A stretch of DNA of 13,404 bases from Heteroruminococcus sp964370005 (GTDB lineage Bacteria > Bacillota > Clostridia > Oscillospirales > Ruminococcaceae): positions 1 through 13,404 of the forward strand of contig CAYJGR010000060.1 of assembly GCA_964370005.1 (NCBI GenBank), in the 5' to 3' direction. Shown one piece after another: positions 13,215 to 13,404 of this stretch. The translations under genes and the position numbers were made by a program. The notes under the pieces are model-generated. The model saw nothing but the letters and a program-made list of their open reading frames with translations, was not told where the DNA came from and ran no database searches. Positions within the stretch are counted from its first letter, which is position 1. Each line of letters opens with the position of its first letter.

Positions 13215-13404
13215 TTACAACGTCACCGACACACCGCCTGCACTGGCCGTCACGCTCACGCCGTCGGGAGTCCCCTTTATTGTGATGTGTATCACACCGC
13301 CGTTGCCCTGTGCTATAAGGTTTGCTATTTGGGTGGCGGTGAGGGTTACGTTCTCGATGCTGTTATTTATTGTTACTGTGCTGTGCCCCGAGAGGGATGC
13401 GGGG
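13215..13404 (-). CDS. C-terminal fragment of a Thr/Val/Gly-rich, probably surface protein
   Basis: An open frame enters from the right edge (codons in phase from 13403) and ends with TAA at 13217–13215, giving 62 residues with no internal stop. The translation is rich in T, V, S, G and N, with alternating segments such as STVTINNSIENVTLTATQ, VIHITIKGTPDG and VSVTASAGGVSVTL, as in beta-sandwich or beta-helix domains of secreted or cell-surface proteins. No LPXTG motif or charged tail closes it. I do not recognise a family. The regular codon phase, composition and the terminator beyond its stop support it being real, but the length is small and the start is outside the window. Confidence 0.6.
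   Translation of the reverse strand, partial: PASLSGHSTVTINNSIENVTLTATQIANLIAQGNGGVIHITIKGTPDGVSVTASAGGVSVTL

Noticed and set aside
1..13404. CRISPR array, tRNA, rRNA, insertion sequence or integrase
   Set aside because: No regularly spaced repeats, cloverleaf-like sequences, rRNA segments, transposase motifs or long terminal inverted repeats were seen.

Overview
The window looks like chromosomal DNA from a Clostridia-type Firmicute, probably a gut-type Oscillospirales relative. This rests on strong AGGAGG-type ribosome binding sites, AT-rich intergenic regions with sigma-A promoters, a mazG–hup pair, a clostridial feoA–feoB–small Cys-rich protein operon, and PTS genes run by a PRD-type regulator. 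The taxonomic call is inference; no rRNA or other marker gene is present.

Region 1 (1–6848) is a divergently arranged carbohydrate or polyol locus. Leftward from a 313-bp control region run a galactitol-type PTS IIC permease, a IIB protein, an SMP-30/gluconolactonase-like protein, an iron-dependent alcohol dehydrogenase, and the first 12 codons of what looks like an FGGY-family sugar kinase, cut by the window edge. Rightward run a large HTH–PRD–IIB–IIA regulator and a second, stand-alone IIB-like protein. No free IIA gene is present; the only IIA-like module is the C-terminus of the regulator. The likely logic is phosphorelay-gated control of uptake, followed by oxidation and/or lactone hydrolysis and kinase steps. 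The substrate is unknown. The control region has a clean promoter for the regulator, a weak candidate promoter for the permease operon, and two 19-bp near-identical direct repeats 75 bp apart that could be regulator sites.

Region 2 (6877–8670) is leftward housekeeping DNA: a small zinc-ribbon/coiled-coil protein with its own near-consensus promoter, then mazG (NTP pyrophosphohydrolase) and hup (HU), closed by a shared terminator facing the PTS locus.

Region 3 (8863–10232) is a rightward, single-gene CPA2-type cation/proton antiporter with its own promoter.

Region 4 (10303–13151) is the ferrous iron uptake operon feoA–feoB–FeoB-associated Cys-rich protein. It has a near-perfect promoter, three TTAG…CTAA inverted repeats that look like metal-regulator operators, a dense palindromic cluster after feoB, and a strong hairpin terminator. 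Beyond it, on the opposite strand, lies the C-terminal 62 residues of a Thr/Val/Gly-rich, probably beta-structured protein cut by the right edge.

The best candidates for something undescribed are the PTS/SMP-30/Fe-ADH/kinase cluster with two IIB proteins and no separate IIA, and the palindromic elements that sit directly after stop codons in several operons.
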